DNA of 64,000 nucleotides from DASXBA01 sp036406475 (GCA_036406475.1 DASXBA010000007.1:16870-80869), one strand, 5' to 3'; shown: positions 40,994-49,830, counted from the first letter of the stretch. A program made the numbers and translations. The notes: generated by a model not told the origin, from the sequence alone.

Positions 40994-41965
40994 GTGACCC
41001 GCGCCGCGCGCATCGCTGCGCTCGTCGTCGTCGCGGCCGCCCTGCCGTCGGCCCCCGCGGCCGCCCAGTCGAAGGGCCCGACCGTCGTCATGACCGGCGG
41101 GCTGCTCTACCACACGGAGGACGTCCCGCCCAACTCGATCAGGACGTTCACGGTCACCTGCCCGCCCGGCTACGTCGCCATGAGCGGGACAGCCACCGAC
41201 GCCGACGGCTCCACCCAGCTGGGGTCCGTCCCGAAGGGCGCGCGCTCGTGGACGTTCAGCTTCGGCCAGCCGGTGACCGCGGCAAGGACGGCCCACGTGA
41301 TCGTCCTGGTCGTCTGCTCGAAGCCCAGGCCGTTCTTGCCCGGGATCGCGGGCAAGCTCAAGGTCAAGGTCAAGACGAAGGCGCTCAAGTCGCCTGACAT
41401 CGTCATCCCGCCCGGCGACAGCGAGAGCACCAAGCTCAAGTGCCCGAGCGGGGCGGCGCCCACGGGGTCGGGCGAGAGCGTGGCGCCGGCCGAGGCCCAG
41501 CCGAAGGGCGAGCGCGCTCGGGCGGCGGCGGTGCTGTCGAACGGGCTCGTCGCCCGCGAGACGCGCGACCTGCCGGTGCGGGGCGGCTTCCGCTTCACCG
41601 TCCGCAACCCGGCCGCCGTGCCCCAGACCGTGCGGCACTACGGGCGCTGCCTCTACCGCAGGGCGAGCTACCGGCGCCGCCACGGACGCAAGCACCGGGC
41701 CAGGACGAAGGTCCTGCGGCTCCTCTTCAACGACACCGCTCAGCCCGGCAGCAACCTCTTCCAGCACTCGTGCCCGCGCCGGACCTTCCCCCTGAGCGCC
41801 GGCCACGAGTATGCGAGCGACGAGGACATGATCGTGTTCGGCCACGCCGTGGGCCGGCCTCGGCGGGTGCTGACGCCGGTGATCAGCCAGGAGGATGTGC
41901 CCGAGGAGTTCAGGCACCCCCTGCTGTGTGAGCCGGGCGCGCTGTCGAAGCGCGCGCTCAGGTAA
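40994..41965 (+). CDS. Secreted hypothetical protein with Cys-rich, Lys/Arg-rich pattern
   Basis: 323 residues from a GTG at 40994 just before a signal peptide (AARIAALVVVAAALPSAPAAAQ). The mature part has a repeated pattern in which a Cys-containing strand (TVTCPPGYVAMSGTATDADG and TKLKCPSGAAPTGSGESV) starts a domain; two such domains are likely, followed by a basic segment (RRASYRRRHGRKHRAR) and a Cys-containing tail. No known enzyme motif. Probably exported. It ends 8 bases into the convergent azlD gene. Confidence 0.65.
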   Translation: MTRAARIAALVVVAAALPSAPAAAQSKGPTVVMTGGLLYHTEDVPPNSIRTFTVTCPPGYVAMSGTATDADGSTQLGSVPKGARSWTFSFGQPVTAARTAHVIVLVVCSKPRPFLPGIAGKLKVKVKTKALKSPDIVIPPGDSESTKLKCPSGAAPTGSGESVAPAEAQPKGERARAAAVLSNGLVARETRDLPVRGGFRFTVRNPAAVPQTVRHYGRCLYRRASYRRRHGRKHRARTKVLRLLFNDTAQPGSNLFQHSCPRRTFPLSAGHEYASDEDMIVFGHAVGRPRRVLTPVISQEDVPEEFRHPLLCEPGALSKRALR

Positions 41966-42266
41966 GGGCACGCACGGCGGCGGTGACCGCTGCCGCGCCC
42001 ACCACCACCACGAGCAGCGGCGCGCGCACCGCGATCGCGGCGATCGCCGCGGCGAGGCCCGCGGCGCGCGCGTCGACGACCAGCGAGCGATCGGACGCGA
42101 AGGTGTCGACGAGCACGAGCGCCGCGAGCAGCGCCGGCGCGAGCAGGGCGATCACCCCGTTGGCCCAGCCCGGCAGCTCGCGGCCGCCGACGAGGACGGG
42201 ACCGGACGCCTTGATCACGGCGCCCACGACGGCCAGTACGCCGATCGTCGTCCAGACCTCGGTCAC
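41958..42266 (-). CDS. AzlD-family branched-chain amino-acid exporter subunit
   Basis: 102 residues with about three to four membrane helices, starting EVWTTIGVLAVVGAVIKASGPVLVG. This is the small partner of AzlC in branched-chain amino-acid (or azaleucine) efflux. The start overlaps the azlC stop by 4 bases. Substrate is by family only. Confidence 0.88.
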   Translation of the reverse strand: MTEVWTTIGVLAVVGAVIKASGPVLVGGRELPGWANGVIALLAPALLAALVLVDTFASDRSLVVDARAAGLAAAIAAIAVRAPLLVVVVGAAAVTAAVRALT

Positions 42267-42931
42267 CGCTGCCGCACCCCCACCAGCGCCGCGAGCGAGG
42301 CGGCAACGATCGGGATCCCGGGGGGCGCCAGCGGCGTGAGCGCCAGTGCCAGCGCGCCCCCGATGAGGGCTGCCCCGCGCGCCCGCCGGCTCTCCTGTAG
42401 CTCGGGGACCAGCAGCGCGAGGAAGAAGGCCGGGAACATAGCGTCGAGGCCGAGCTTGTCCGGATCGCCGATCGCGGAGCCCGCCAGCGCGCCGATCACC
42501 GTGCCGGCGAACCAGCCAACGTATTGCGGCAGGGTGGCCCCGATCAGCAGCTTTCGGTCGAAGCGGCCGCCGCGGTTGGCCAGCGCCCAGGAGGCGTCGA
42601 CCACGGCCTGGCCCTCGATCGCCCGGCGCACCGGCCCACCCTCCAGCGAGGGGGCGAAGGCGATGCCCATCGGCAGGAAGCGCGCGTTGACCAGCGCCGC
42701 GGCCAGGACAGCGGCGAACACGGTCCCGCCGTCCCCGAGCACCGATGAGGACGCGAACTGGGCGGAGCCCGAGTACACGATCGCGGACATCACGATCGGC
42801 GCGCCCAGGTCCCAGCCCAGCGAGCGCGTGACGACGCCGAACGACACGCCGATCGCCAACGTCGGCAGCAGGAACGGCAGGCCGGCCCGCATCCCCTGCC
42901 TGTAGGTGGTCGCGGCCGCCATCGCGGGCAA
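42263..42931 (-). CDS. AzlC-family branched-chain amino-acid exporter subunit
   Basis: 222 residues with the family opening FLLPTLAIGVSFGVVTRSLGW and SAIVYSGSAQFASSSVL, and about five to six membrane helices. Works with AzlD in amino-acid export. Several starts are possible (42931, 42922, 42892); the first gives a short N-terminal extension. A dispersed hairpin element lies right upstream, between this gene and the divergent LLM gene. Confidence 0.9.
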   Translation of the reverse strand: MPAMAAATTYRQGMRAGLPFLLPTLAIGVSFGVVTRSLGWDLGAPIVMSAIVYSGSAQFASSSVLGDGGTVFAAVLAAALVNARFLPMGIAFAPSLEGGPVRRAIEGQAVVDASWALANRGGRFDRKLLIGATLPQYVGWFAGTVIGALAGSAIGDPDKLGLDAMFPAFFLALLVPELQESRRARGAALIGGALALALTPLAPPGIPIVAASLAALVGVRQR

Positions 42932-42964
42932 GCGTACGCAGTGGCCTGCATGCTCAGACCACCG

Positions 42965-43014
42965 CCGAGCGTCCCGCGAGGCCGCCTCTGGCCGGCCATC
43001 ACGGACGTTCGATG
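42965..43014 (+). repeat. Dispersed 50-bp hairpin element, copy C
   Basis: Arms CGAGCGTCC and GGACGTTCG with an inner GAGGCCG/CGGCCATC pair and ending ATGC. About 70 percent identical to copy B, with the arms best kept. Located in the 130-base divergent spacer between azlC and the LLM gene, so it may overlap promoters. Confidence 0.6.
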
Positions 43015-43061
43015 CTCTAGCGCGGCGCCACTCCCGCGGCCGAAACTGGCATTGTGAGCAG

Positions 43062-43931
43062 GTGGACCTCGGTGTCCATCTGCCGCTGATCCAGTTCGGC
43101 GACGAGCCGCTCAGCGCGCGGCGGCTCTACGAGACCGTCGACTCGGCCCGGGAGTGCGGCTTCGGCGCCGTATCGGCCAACGACCACTTCGTCTTCCAGA
43201 CGCCCTGGCTCGACGGCCTGGCGGCGCTGGCGAGTGTCGTGGACCGCTCGGGCGAGATGGAGCTGGCCACCACGATCGCGCTTGCCGTCCTTCGCGGTCC
43301 CGTGCGACTCGCCAAGGCCCTGGTCGCCATCGACATCCTCTCCGAGGGGCGCGTTGTCGCGGGGGTCGGACCAGGATCCTCCGCCCGCGACTACGAGCTG
43401 ATCGGCGTTCCGTTCGAGGAACGCTGGAAGCGCTTCGACGAGACCCTCGCTGCCCTGCGCCCACTCCTCGGAGGCGACTCGGAGCTCGAGCCGGGCCCCT
43501 GGGGTGACCGCATTCCGCTCTGGATCGGCAGCTGGGGCTCGGACGCCGGGCTCGCACGGGTAGCGAAGTTCGCCGACGGCTGGCTCGCCTCGGCCTACAA
43601 CACCACGCCCGAGGGCTTCGCGGATGCGCGCGCAAAGCTGTCCGGCGTGCTCGAGCAACGTGGGCGCGACCCCGCCGGATTCCCCAACGCCGTTGCGACG
43701 ATGTGGACCTGGGTCTCAGAGGACAAGTCCGATCGCACGCTCGAGGACGTCCTCGCGCCCATGCTGCGCCGCGACCCCACGGAGCTCGGCCCGCAGGTCT
43801 GCGTCGGCCCGCCTGAGCACTGCGCCGAGCTCCTCGCCCGCTACGCCGATGCCGGCTGCGAGCGCATCTACATCTGGCCGCTCGGCGACGAGCGGCGGCA
43901 ACTGGAGTTGATCGCCTCCGCGCGCAACTAG
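43062..43931 (+). CDS. LLM-class (F420-dependent type) flavin oxidoreductase
   Basis: 289 residues, GTG start at 43062. The TIM-barrel fold is shown by GVHLPLIQFGDEPLSARRLYE near the start, FGAVSANDHFVF, ALAVLRGPVRLAKALVAIDILSEGRVVAGVGPG and LWIGSWGSDAGLARVAKFADGWLASAYNT (as landmarks). Typical of F420-dependent oxidoreductases that reduce or oxidise xenobiotics and cofactors. The cofactor is inferred. It is a distinct branch from the one at 40222-40971. Confidence 0.87.
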   Translation: MDLGVHLPLIQFGDEPLSARRLYETVDSARECGFGAVSANDHFVFQTPWLDGLAALASVVDRSGEMELATTIALAVLRGPVRLAKALVAIDILSEGRVVAGVGPGSSARDYELIGVPFEERWKRFDETLAALRPLLGGDSELEPGPWGDRIPLWIGSWGSDAGLARVAKFADGWLASAYNTTPEGFADARAKLSGVLEQRGRDPAGFPNAVATMWTWVSEDKSDRTLEDVLAPMLRRDPTELGPQVCVGPPEHCAELLARYADAGCERIYIWPLGDERRQLELIASARN

Positions 43932-43959
43932 TGGGCCGGCTCCGGGTTATAGTCGCATC

Positions 43960-44850
43960 GTGCGGCGCTGGCCCAATTCGCTGTTCGTGGGGATCCTCGC
44001 GTGCCTCTGCCTCGCGGTGGCCGCCGCGCCGGCTCTGGCGAGCAACGACTCCTCGGCCACTCCGACGCCGCTCACGTTCGGCCAGCCCGAGCAGGTCAAC
44101 AGCGCCGGCTACACGGTCCAGCCGGGCGAGCAGAACACCACGGCGCCGTTCGCCCAGCAGTGCGAGAGCGGGCACAACGTCGGCGTGGCTCGCACCGCCT
44201 GGTACACGATCCGCGGCAACGGCCACCGGATCGTGGTCAGCACCGAGGGCTCGTTCTTCGACACCGCGATCTTCGCCTACTCCGGGTCGCCGAGCGGGCC
44301 GTTCGTGCGCTGCAACGACGACACCTCCGGAGTCGACCTCCAGTCGTCGGTCAGCATCGACACGGCGAGCGGCAAGACCTATGCGATCCAGGTCGGCCGC
44401 GCCTGCAACGAGACCGGCCCGCCCACCTGCGTCTCCCAACCCTCCGCCGGCCCGCTCCGGGTGGAGGCGACGGACATCGAGCCCACGCCGCGCCTCGCTC
44501 CCAAGGCCTCCTTCTCGGTCCGCTTCTTCAGGCGCTACACCAAGTTCACGACGCTGAACGTCAGCGGCGCGTCGCGCGGCTCCAGGGTCACAATCCTCTG
44601 CAAGAGCCGGAAGCGGGGCTGTCCCTTCAGCAAGATCTCGAAGAAGGTCAAGTCGCGGAAGACGCTCCGCTTCGGCAAGCGGCTCAAGCGCGCCCATCTC
44701 AGGCCCAAGGCCAAGATCACGGTCCGGGTGACCAAGTCCGGCTTCATCGGCTGGCTGCGCACCTACACCGTCCGCGCCGGCAAGCTGCCGAAGAAGAAGA
44801 CCTACTGCCTGCGCCCGGGGTCGACCAAGCCCCGGAAGCACTGCGGCTAG
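43960..44850 (+). CDS. Secreted hypothetical protein with basic C-terminal domain
   Basis: 296 residues, GTG start with a signal peptide (FVGILACLCLAVAAAPALA). A first domain (GYTVQPGEQNTTAPFAQQ, then TAWYTIRGNGHRIVVSTEGS, RCNDDTSG and IQVGRAC) resembles a lectin-like or PPC-type beta sandwich. The C-terminal about 120 residues (VTILCKSRKRGCPF, GWLRTYTVRAGKLPKKKTYCLRPG) have Cys pairs and many Lys, a module I recall as frequent in Solirubrobacterales secreted proteins. Likely exported. Function not known. Confidence 0.65.
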   Translation: MRRWPNSLFVGILACLCLAVAAAPALASNDSSATPTPLTFGQPEQVNSAGYTVQPGEQNTTAPFAQQCESGHNVGVARTAWYTIRGNGHRIVVSTEGSFFDTAIFAYSGSPSGPFVRCNDDTSGVDLQSSVSIDTASGKTYAIQVGRACNETGPPTCVSQPSAGPLRVEATDIEPTPRLAPKASFSVRFFRRYTKFTTLNVSGASRGSRVTILCKSRKRGCPFSKISKKVKSRKTLRFGKRLKRAHLRPKAKITVRVTKSGFIGWLRTYTVRAGKLPKKKTYCLRPGSTKPRKHCG

Positions 44851-45224
44851 GCGTCCAGCGCCGCCTGTAGAGCCGGCAGGTCCGGTGAGCCGAAGACCAC
44901 GCGGTTGCGGGTGGCCACGTAGACCAGGTCGAGGTTGACGCCGGCCCTGGCGATCTTCCGCGTCAGGTCGGCGAGCACGCCCGGCCGATCCTCGACCTCG
45001 ACGACCACCACCTCGCGCTCGCGGGCGACGGTCACGCCATGTGAGATCGCCAGCGAGTGCTTGGCCGCCTCGGCGTGCTTCACGAGGATGTGGAGCTCGG
45101 CCCGGTCGCCCGGCCCGACGCAGGTGGCGGCCGCAATGTTCACGCCCGCGTCGCTGATGGCGCTGGCGACCTCTGCCAGCGAGCCGGGGGTGTTCTCGAT
45201 GTCGATGACGAGGTCGACGGCCAT
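44847..45224 (-). CDS. Tandem ACT-domain protein
   Basis: 125 residues made of two ACT repeats. The first, IENTPGSLAEVASAISDAGVNIAAA, and the second, VEDRPGVLADLTRKIARAGVNLDL, each show the Gly/Leu ligand-binding turn of amino-acid sensors. No catalytic domain is attached, so it is probably a ligand-binding regulator or partner. The stop lies within 4 bases of the convergent secreted-protein gene. Confidence 0.83.
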   Translation of the reverse strand: MAVDLVIDIENTPGSLAEVASAISDAGVNIAAATCVGPGDRAELHILVKHAEAAKHSLAISHGVTVAREREVVVVEVEDRPGVLADLTRKIARAGVNLDLVYVATRNRVVFGSPDLPALQAALDA

Positions 45225-45317
45225 ACGTCCGTGTGCGCGGCAGCCTATCTGCGCGCGGAGCGATTAGTTTGCGCCCGTACCCGGGTCCAAGCTGGAAACG
45301 ACCCAGGAGGTTCGCAA

Positions 45318-45704
45318 GTGACAAGCACCAGGACTCGCGTGAACAAGGTGGCCACCGTGATCATCCCGGTCGCCGAGCAGGAGGCCATGATCGACTTCTA
45401 CGTCGACAAGCTCGGCTTCGAGAAGCGCATGGATGTGCCCTTCGGCAACGGCTACCGCTGGGTGGAGGTCGCGGCGGGCGACGCGGTCACCACGATCGCA
45501 CTCGCTCCTCCGCCCGAGGGCAAGCCGACGGGCGGCCGCGAGACGGGCATCAGCCTCCAGACCGACGACGTGGACGCCTACCACGCCGAGCTGAAGGCAG
45601 CCGGCGTGGACGTGGACGACGAGGTCAGCCGTATGGGCGACCCCGTGCCGCCGATGTTCTGGCTCCGCGACCCCGAGGGCAACAGCCTCATGGTCGTCCA
45701 ATGA
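45318..45704 (+). CDS. VOC/glyoxalase-like protein
   Basis: 128 residues from the GTG at 45318, which has AGGAGG at 45305-45310. The vicinal-oxygen-chelate pattern is KVATVIIPVAEQEAMIDFYVDKLGFEK early and FWLRDPEGNSLMVV late (landmarks). Members may be glyoxalases, dioxygenases or fosfomycin-type resistance proteins; the Glu of the late motif is retained. The stop overlaps the start of the DHFR-like gene (ATGA), so the two are co-translated. Confidence 0.87.
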   Translation: MTSTRTRVNKVATVIIPVAEQEAMIDFYVDKLGFEKRMDVPFGNGYRWVEVAAGDAVTTIALAPPPEGKPTGGRETGISLQTDDVDAYHAELKAAGVDVDDEVSRMGDPVPPMFWLRDPEGNSLMVVQ

Positions 45705-46273
45705 CGCAGTCCTCAGCCGTTTCGGGCCCCGGCTCCCCGCCGGGGCCCGGAGCCATCCGGACCCGGATGTGCGTGAGCCTCGACGGCTGCGTGACCACTC
45801 CGGAGGGCCTGCCCGTCCAGCTGGCCGACCCGAGCTTCATCCCCGGCGAGAGCCACGACTTCCCCGCCTTCCAGGAGAGCTGCGAGGCGGTGCTGATGGG
45901 TCGGACCACGTTCGAGCCGGCCCTCGGCGCCGGTCGCTGGCCCTGGCCGAACCTGGACGTGTTCGTCCTCGGGTCCCGGCGTCCGGAAGGCACGCCCGAG
46001 CACGTAGTGACCGACTCCGACCCGGGACGCCTGCTGGAGGAGCTCCGCGCAGCCAACCGCGGCGGTGACGTCCACCTGGTGGGCGGCCCGCGCACGATCG
46101 AGACCTTCCGCGCCATGGGGGCGCTCGACAAGCTGGGACTGCTCCTGCTGCCGCTGATGGTGGGCGACGGGATGCGGCTCGCGCCGCCGCTCAGCGGCGA
46201 CAGCGAGCTCGCGCTCGAGTCGGAGCGCGTGCTCCCCGAGGGCGCGGTCGAGCTCGTGTACGCCGTCGGCTAG
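45701..46273 (+). CDS. DHFR/RibD-C family reductase-like protein
   Basis: 190 residues. CVSLDGCVT near the N-terminus and the NADPH-side block VHLVGGPRTIETFRAMGALDKLGL fit the RibD C-terminal (dihydrofolate reductase-like) family. Not the essential folA-type enzyme in pattern. The first 20 residues are Ser/Gly/Pro-rich. Coupled to the VOC gene upstream; convergent with the SnoaL-like gene. Confidence 0.83.
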   Translation: MTQSSAVSGPGSPPGPGAIRTRMCVSLDGCVTTPEGLPVQLADPSFIPGESHDFPAFQESCEAVLMGRTTFEPALGAGRWPWPNLDVFVLGSRRPEGTPEHVVTDSDPGRLLEELRAANRGGDVHLVGGPRTIETFRAMGALDKLGLLLLPLMVGDGMRLAPPLSGDSELALESERVLPEGAVELVYAVG

Positions 46274-46674
46274 GCCGGCAGGCCGAGCCCGAGCCGCTCG
46301 AACTCGGCGGCCATGGCCTCGGCGACGACCTGGAGCCCGGAGGCCGGACGGAGCAGCACCTTGAGCTCCGAGATGAGCCCGTCCTCGTCGAACGTGAGCT
46401 TGTCGATCCCCTCGACCTGCTTTCCGTCGACCTCGGTCGCGAACTCGAGCATCGCGACGCGCTCGTCCCCGTTCTCGAGCTGGGCTACGTAGCGGAAGCG
46501 CCCCTCGGCGGTGAGCACCTTCTCGGCCGCTTGCAGGACCTTCAGCACCTGGTCGCGACCCTCGTACGGCTTGAACAGCACCGGGCTGCGGAAGACGGCG
46601 TCCTCGCGGAAGAGCTCCGGCAGGGATTCGTGATTTCCTTGCTCTACCGCGGTTCGAAAGCGAGCTGACAGCAC
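46270..46674 (-). CDS. SnoaL-like / NTF2 fold protein
   Basis: 134 residues from a GTG at 46674 (VLSARFRTAVEQGNHESL). A typical small NTF2-fold pattern: FREDAVFRSPVLFKPYEGRD, then RFRYVAQLENGDERVAMLEF (landmarks). Catalytic role not predictable. The start has no clear Shine-Dalgarno, so the exact N-terminus is open. Divergent from the DUF899 gene over 27 bases. Confidence 0.75.
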   Translation of the reverse strand: MLSARFRTAVEQGNHESLPELFREDAVFRSPVLFKPYEGRDQVLKVLQAAEKVLTAEGRFRYVAQLENGDERVAMLEFATEVDGKQVEGIDKLTFDEDGLISELKVLLRPASGLQVVAEAMAAEFERLGLGLPA

Positions 46675-46701
46675 GACGTCAGAGATCGTAGAGGCAAGGC
46701 G

Positions 46702-47427
46702 ATGACACAGCAGAAGATCGGGACACAGGACGAGTGGCAGGCCGCCCGCGACCAGCTGCTCGCGGAGGAGAAGGAGCTCACGCGCCGCAACGACGAGCTG
46801 GCGCGGAAGCGTCGTGAGCTCCCCTGGGTGGCGGTCGAGGAGGACTACCGATTCGAGACCGATGGCGGGACGAAGTCGCTCGCCGACCTGTTCGCCGGGC
46901 ACTCGCAGCTGGTCATCTACCACTTCATGTTCGGCCCGGACTTCGAGGCCGGCTGCCCCGTCTGCTCGTCGATCGCGGACAACCTCAACCCGAACGCGGT
47001 CCACCTGGCGGCCCGGGACACAAAGCTGATGCTCGTGTCGCGGGGTCCGTTGGAGAAGCTCCAGGGCTACAGGGAGCGCCTGGGTTGGAGCCTCGACTGG
47101 GCCTCGACCGTCGGCAGCGAGTTCAACCGCGACCTCGGCTTCCTGCACACCGAGGAGGAGCTGCGGCCCTTCCTCGAGGGCGAACTGCCGCCGGCGGTCG
47201 AGCGGTTCGCCAAGTCCTGCGGGACGGATGTGGCGAAGTACGTGGCCGAGGGCCCCGGCCTGAGCGCGTACGCACTCTCCGACGGCGGCGTCTATCGCAC
47301 CTACGTGACGACCGCGCGCGGCCTCGAACCGGCGATGGGCTTCTACAGCCTCCTCGACCGCACGGCGACCGGCCGCAATGAGGAAGGCGATCAGGTCTTC
47401 TGGCTACGCCGCCACGACGAGTATTGA
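46702..47427 (+). CDS. DUF899 (thioredoxin-like fold) protein
   Basis: 241 residues. The family features are KRRELPWVAVEEDYRFETDGG and FHFMFGPDFEAGCPVCSSIADN-like text (here YHFMFGPDFEAGCPVC), with the CxxC of a thioredoxin-type motif, then LVSRGPLEKLQGYRERLGW and FNRDLGF. Enzymatic activity is unproven; a redox role is likely. Followed 12 bases later by a VOC gene on the same strand. Confidence 0.88.
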   Translation: MTQQKIGTQDEWQAARDQLLAEEKELTRRNDELARKRRELPWVAVEEDYRFETDGGTKSLADLFAGHSQLVIYHFMFGPDFEAGCPVCSSIADNLNPNAVHLAARDTKLMLVSRGPLEKLQGYRERLGWSLDWASTVGSEFNRDLGFLHTEEELRPFLEGELPPAVERFAKSCGTDVAKYVAEGPGLSAYALSDGGVYRTYVTTARGLEPAMGFYSLLDRTATGRNEEGDQVFWLRRHDEY

Positions 47428-47439
47428 GGCTGCGACGAC

Positions 47440-47856
47440 ATGGACATTGAATTCATTGCCACCGTTGCGGTCATCACGCCGGATCCGCAGAAGAGTCGCG
47501 AGCTGTTCATCGATGCGCTGGGCCTCCCGCTCGAGGCGAGTCCCGGCAGCGACTACTTCCACAGCGAGCGGATCGAGGGCAGCAAGCACTTCGGGCTGTG
47601 GCCGCTGTCGGAGGCCGCTCAGGCGTGCTTCGGCACACCGGACTGGCCGGCGGACCGCACCGTCCCGCAGATGAGCGTGGAGTTCGAGGTAAGAGATGCG
47701 GACGCTGTTCAGTCCGCCGCCGACGAACTACGCCAGCGAGGATTCAGCCTGCTGCACGATCGGCGCGAGGAGCCCTGGGGCCAAACGGTCGCTCGGCTGC
47801 AATCGGAGGAAGGCTCGATCATCGGGATCTCGTACGCGCCCGCGCTGCACGATTGA
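47440..47856 (+). CDS. VOC/glyoxalase-like protein
   Basis: 138 residues. The pattern ATVAVITPDPQKSRELFIDALGLPLE at the start and VARLQSEEGSIIGISYAP at the end fits the vicinal-oxygen-chelate superfamily. The metal ligands are less clear than in the VOC at 45318, since the last Glu position reads GSIIGI. A role may be binding rather than catalysis. Probably co-transcribed with the DUF899 gene. Confidence 0.82.
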   Translation: MDIEFIATVAVITPDPQKSRELFIDALGLPLEASPGSDYFHSERIEGSKHFGLWPLSEAAQACFGTPDWPADRTVPQMSVEFEVRDADAVQSAADELRQRGFSLLHDRREEPWGQTVARLQSEEGSIIGISYAPALHD

Positions 47857-47876
47857 ACAAGTCCCTCGTCGGTCGC

Positions 47877-48812
47877 TCAGCGGAGCGGCCGCCAGGCCGG
47901 CTCGGAGTACTGATTCGAGCCGCTGTCGCCATACATGCTCTCTGCCACGAGCGCGTAGCCGCTCCCGTCCGGGCGGACCCGGCGTATGCCGTCCTCGGCC
48001 TTGTAGTAGGCGATGTAGCGGCCGTCCGGCGACCAGGTCGGCGAGTCCAGGTCCCTGTCGAAGCGGCCCTCCCCGCGCGGCCGCACCCGGCGCGCCCGCC
48101 GCCCGCTCGAGCGCACGACATAGAGCAGGCCTCGGCGGATGAAGACGAGCTTGCTCGCGTGCGGCGACCAGTCAGGCTGGAGGCCGCCCCTGCGGGTCAG
48201 CTGCCGCAGCCCCCTGCCGCTCGGCCGGACCACGTAAACGTTGCCGTCGCGAACGAAAGCGATCTGATTTCGGCCTGACCACGACGGCTCGGAGCCGCCC
48301 CTGGACGTGAGCCGGCGCGAGCGGCCGCTGAGGACATCTTGGACGAAGAGGTCGGCCTGGCCGCCAGGCGTGGCGTGCCCGGTAAAGACCAGCCGCCTGC
48401 CGCTGGGCGCGAAGGCAGGCTCGCCGTCGTCCGTCGTACGCCGCGGCAGCAGGGAGAAGTCAGTCCCGTCGCTTCGCATCAGCGCGAGCCGAACGCCGGC
48501 GTCGAAGACGATCCGATCGCCGTCCGGCGAGTACGCGGGTGCGCCGTACTCGATCGAGCAGTCCCCCTGGTCCGGGAGCCCCTGCTCCTGGCTGCAGCCA
48601 CGCAGCGTGCGCAAGCCGCTGGCGCTGGGGCGGATATCGCCGATCGATCGAACCAGGTCACCCTCGGCGCCGGAGGCGCTCTCCGCGAACGCGATACGAC
48701 CGTTCCTGCCCGGGAAGGCGGCCGACGCAACGGGCGCTGCGAACACGAGCGTCGTGAGCAGTGCGATGAATGCCGCGACGAGCAGGCGAGGAACGGCCAG
48801 GGCTGAGTCCAT
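47877..48812 (-). CDS. Secreted TolB/PD40-like beta-propeller protein
   Basis: 311 residues with a signal peptide (LLVAAFIALLTTLVFAAPVASA). About six repeats of the PD40 type follow (YSPDGDRIVF, FAPSGRRLVF, WSPHASKLVF, WSPDGRYIAY as landmarks), each a blade of a propeller. No enzymatic domain. Such proteins may bind or recognise surface partners; the family name does not give a function. It is convergent with the VOC gene and lies 102 bases from the cupin gene. Confidence 0.83.
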   Translation of the reverse strand: MDSALAVPRLLVAAFIALLTTLVFAAPVASAAFPGRNGRIAFAESASGAEGDLVRSIGDIRPSASGLRTLRGCSQEQGLPDQGDCSIEYGAPAYSPDGDRIVFDAGVRLALMRSDGTDFSLLPRRTTDDGEPAFAPSGRRLVFTGHATPGGQADLFVQDVLSGRSRRLTSRGGSEPSWSGRNQIAFVRDGNVYVVRPSGRGLRQLTRRGGLQPDWSPHASKLVFIRRGLLYVVRSSGRRARRVRPRGEGRFDRDLDSPTWSPDGRYIAYYKAEDGIRRVRPDGSGYALVAESMYGDSGSNQYSEPAWRPLR

Positions 48813-48914
48813 ATCGGGTCCTCTCGAGCTGGACGACAGTAGAACGTCCAGGCGCTCCCCGAGTTGCGGTAGGGCCTACGGGTTCGCGTGGTCCACAGCG
48901 GGTAGAAATCAGGT

Positions 48915-49334
48915 GTGGAACCAACGCCGGCGCCACCGGGACCCAGGATCCTTCTGCGAAGCGAGGAGACCGACGGCCGGGTGTCGGTGATCGAGACCAG
49001 GCCAGGCCCGGGCGCCGGACCGAATCTGCACAAGCACGACTTCGACGAGTCCTTCTACGTGCTCGAGGGAGAGCTCACCTTCCAGCTCCGCGACGAGCTG
49101 GTGAGCGCCGGGCCCGGTGATCTCGTCTTCGCGCCGCGGGGGGTGCCCCACACCTTCGCCAACCTGAGCGAGAGGCCGGCCCATCAGCTGATCGTGTGCA
49201 CACCGGCCGGCTTCGAGCGCTACTTCGCCCGCCTGGCGGCGGAGCGCGAGGGCATCGACCCGCCCGACTGGGCGCTGCAGCCGGTTCCCGAGGTGACGAG
49301 GGTCGGCGACCGGATCGACCCGAGCGCCGCTTAG
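48915..49334 (+). CDS. Cupin-domain protein
   Basis: 139 residues, GTG start. The cupin motif 1 is HKHDFDESFYVLEGELTFQL (G(X)5HXH type with H-x-H) and motif 2 is FAPRGVPHTFAN. Metal-binding His and Glu are present, so it may bind a metal. Function within the very broad superfamily is not predictable. The C-terminal end overlaps the convergent membrane-protein gene by 4 bases. Confidence 0.87.
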   Translation: MEPTPAPPGPRILLRSEETDGRVSVIETRPGPGAGPNLHKHDFDESFYVLEGELTFQLRDELVSAGPGDLVFAPRGVPHTFANLSERPAHQLIVCTPAGFERYFARLAAEREGIDPPDWALQPVPEVTRVGDRIDPSAA

Positions 49335-49708
49335 AGGCCGTAACCCTTCCAGGCGCGTCGCGCGAGCACTCCAACCGCAACGCACAGCGCCGAGGGCGCG
49401 ACAAGCCTGACCGCAACTGCCACGCCCAAGGACATGCCGGAACCCTCCTCTACCTCCGGGAAGAGCAAGATGGCCAGGACAGCGGCGAGGACCGGCAGGA
49501 TCAACGCCCACCACGAGTCCGTCAGATAGCCGCAGAGCAGACTGGCGCTGCCCAGGAGGATGTAGCCGATCAGCAAGGCCCCAGCCGCCCAGAGAACGAT
49601 CAGCAAAACAGGCACGTAGATCAGCAGACCGAGAAACCGTTCCGAGGCACGCTTCTCGCTTTCGGTCAGGCGGGGACGGCCCGCGTCGCCTGGCGGCGGC
49701 ACCTGCAT
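49331..49708 (-). CDS. Hypothetical membrane protein
   Basis: 125 residues. A polar start (GDAGRPRLTESEKRASERF) precedes two to three hydrophobic helices: LLIYVPVLLIVLWAAGALLIG, WWALILPVLAAVLAILLF and VRLVAPSALCVAVGVLA. No recognised domain. It ends convergently with the cupin gene. ATG start; preceded by a 122-base stretch holding no other feature I can see. Confidence 0.6.
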   Translation of the reverse strand: MQVPPPGDAGRPRLTESEKRASERFLGLLIYVPVLLIVLWAAGALLIGYILLGSASLLCGYLTDSWWALILPVLAAVLAILLFPEVEEGSGMSLGVAVAVRLVAPSALCVAVGVLARRAWKGYGL

Positions 49709-49830
49709 GCTTCGACTATCGGCAGGAACTGGCGCTGTCGCGAGGAGGCGGTCTCAGTCATCGCAGATCGCGATTGCTTCCGTGACACTTATGTATTGCA
49801 GCGCTGGATTCTGAGCGCCATCATCGAGGC

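Noticed and set aside
40222..43931. F420 biosynthesis or F420-dependent pathway cluster
   Set aside because: Two luciferase-like oxidoreductases are present, but no cofactor-biosynthesis genes (fbi/cof) are nearby, and the cofactor cannot be told from sequence.
49709..49830. Possible promoter or small gene before the GNAT gene
   Set aside because: TTGCTT and TATGTA are only 10 bases apart, too close for a promoter, and no open frame of note is present.
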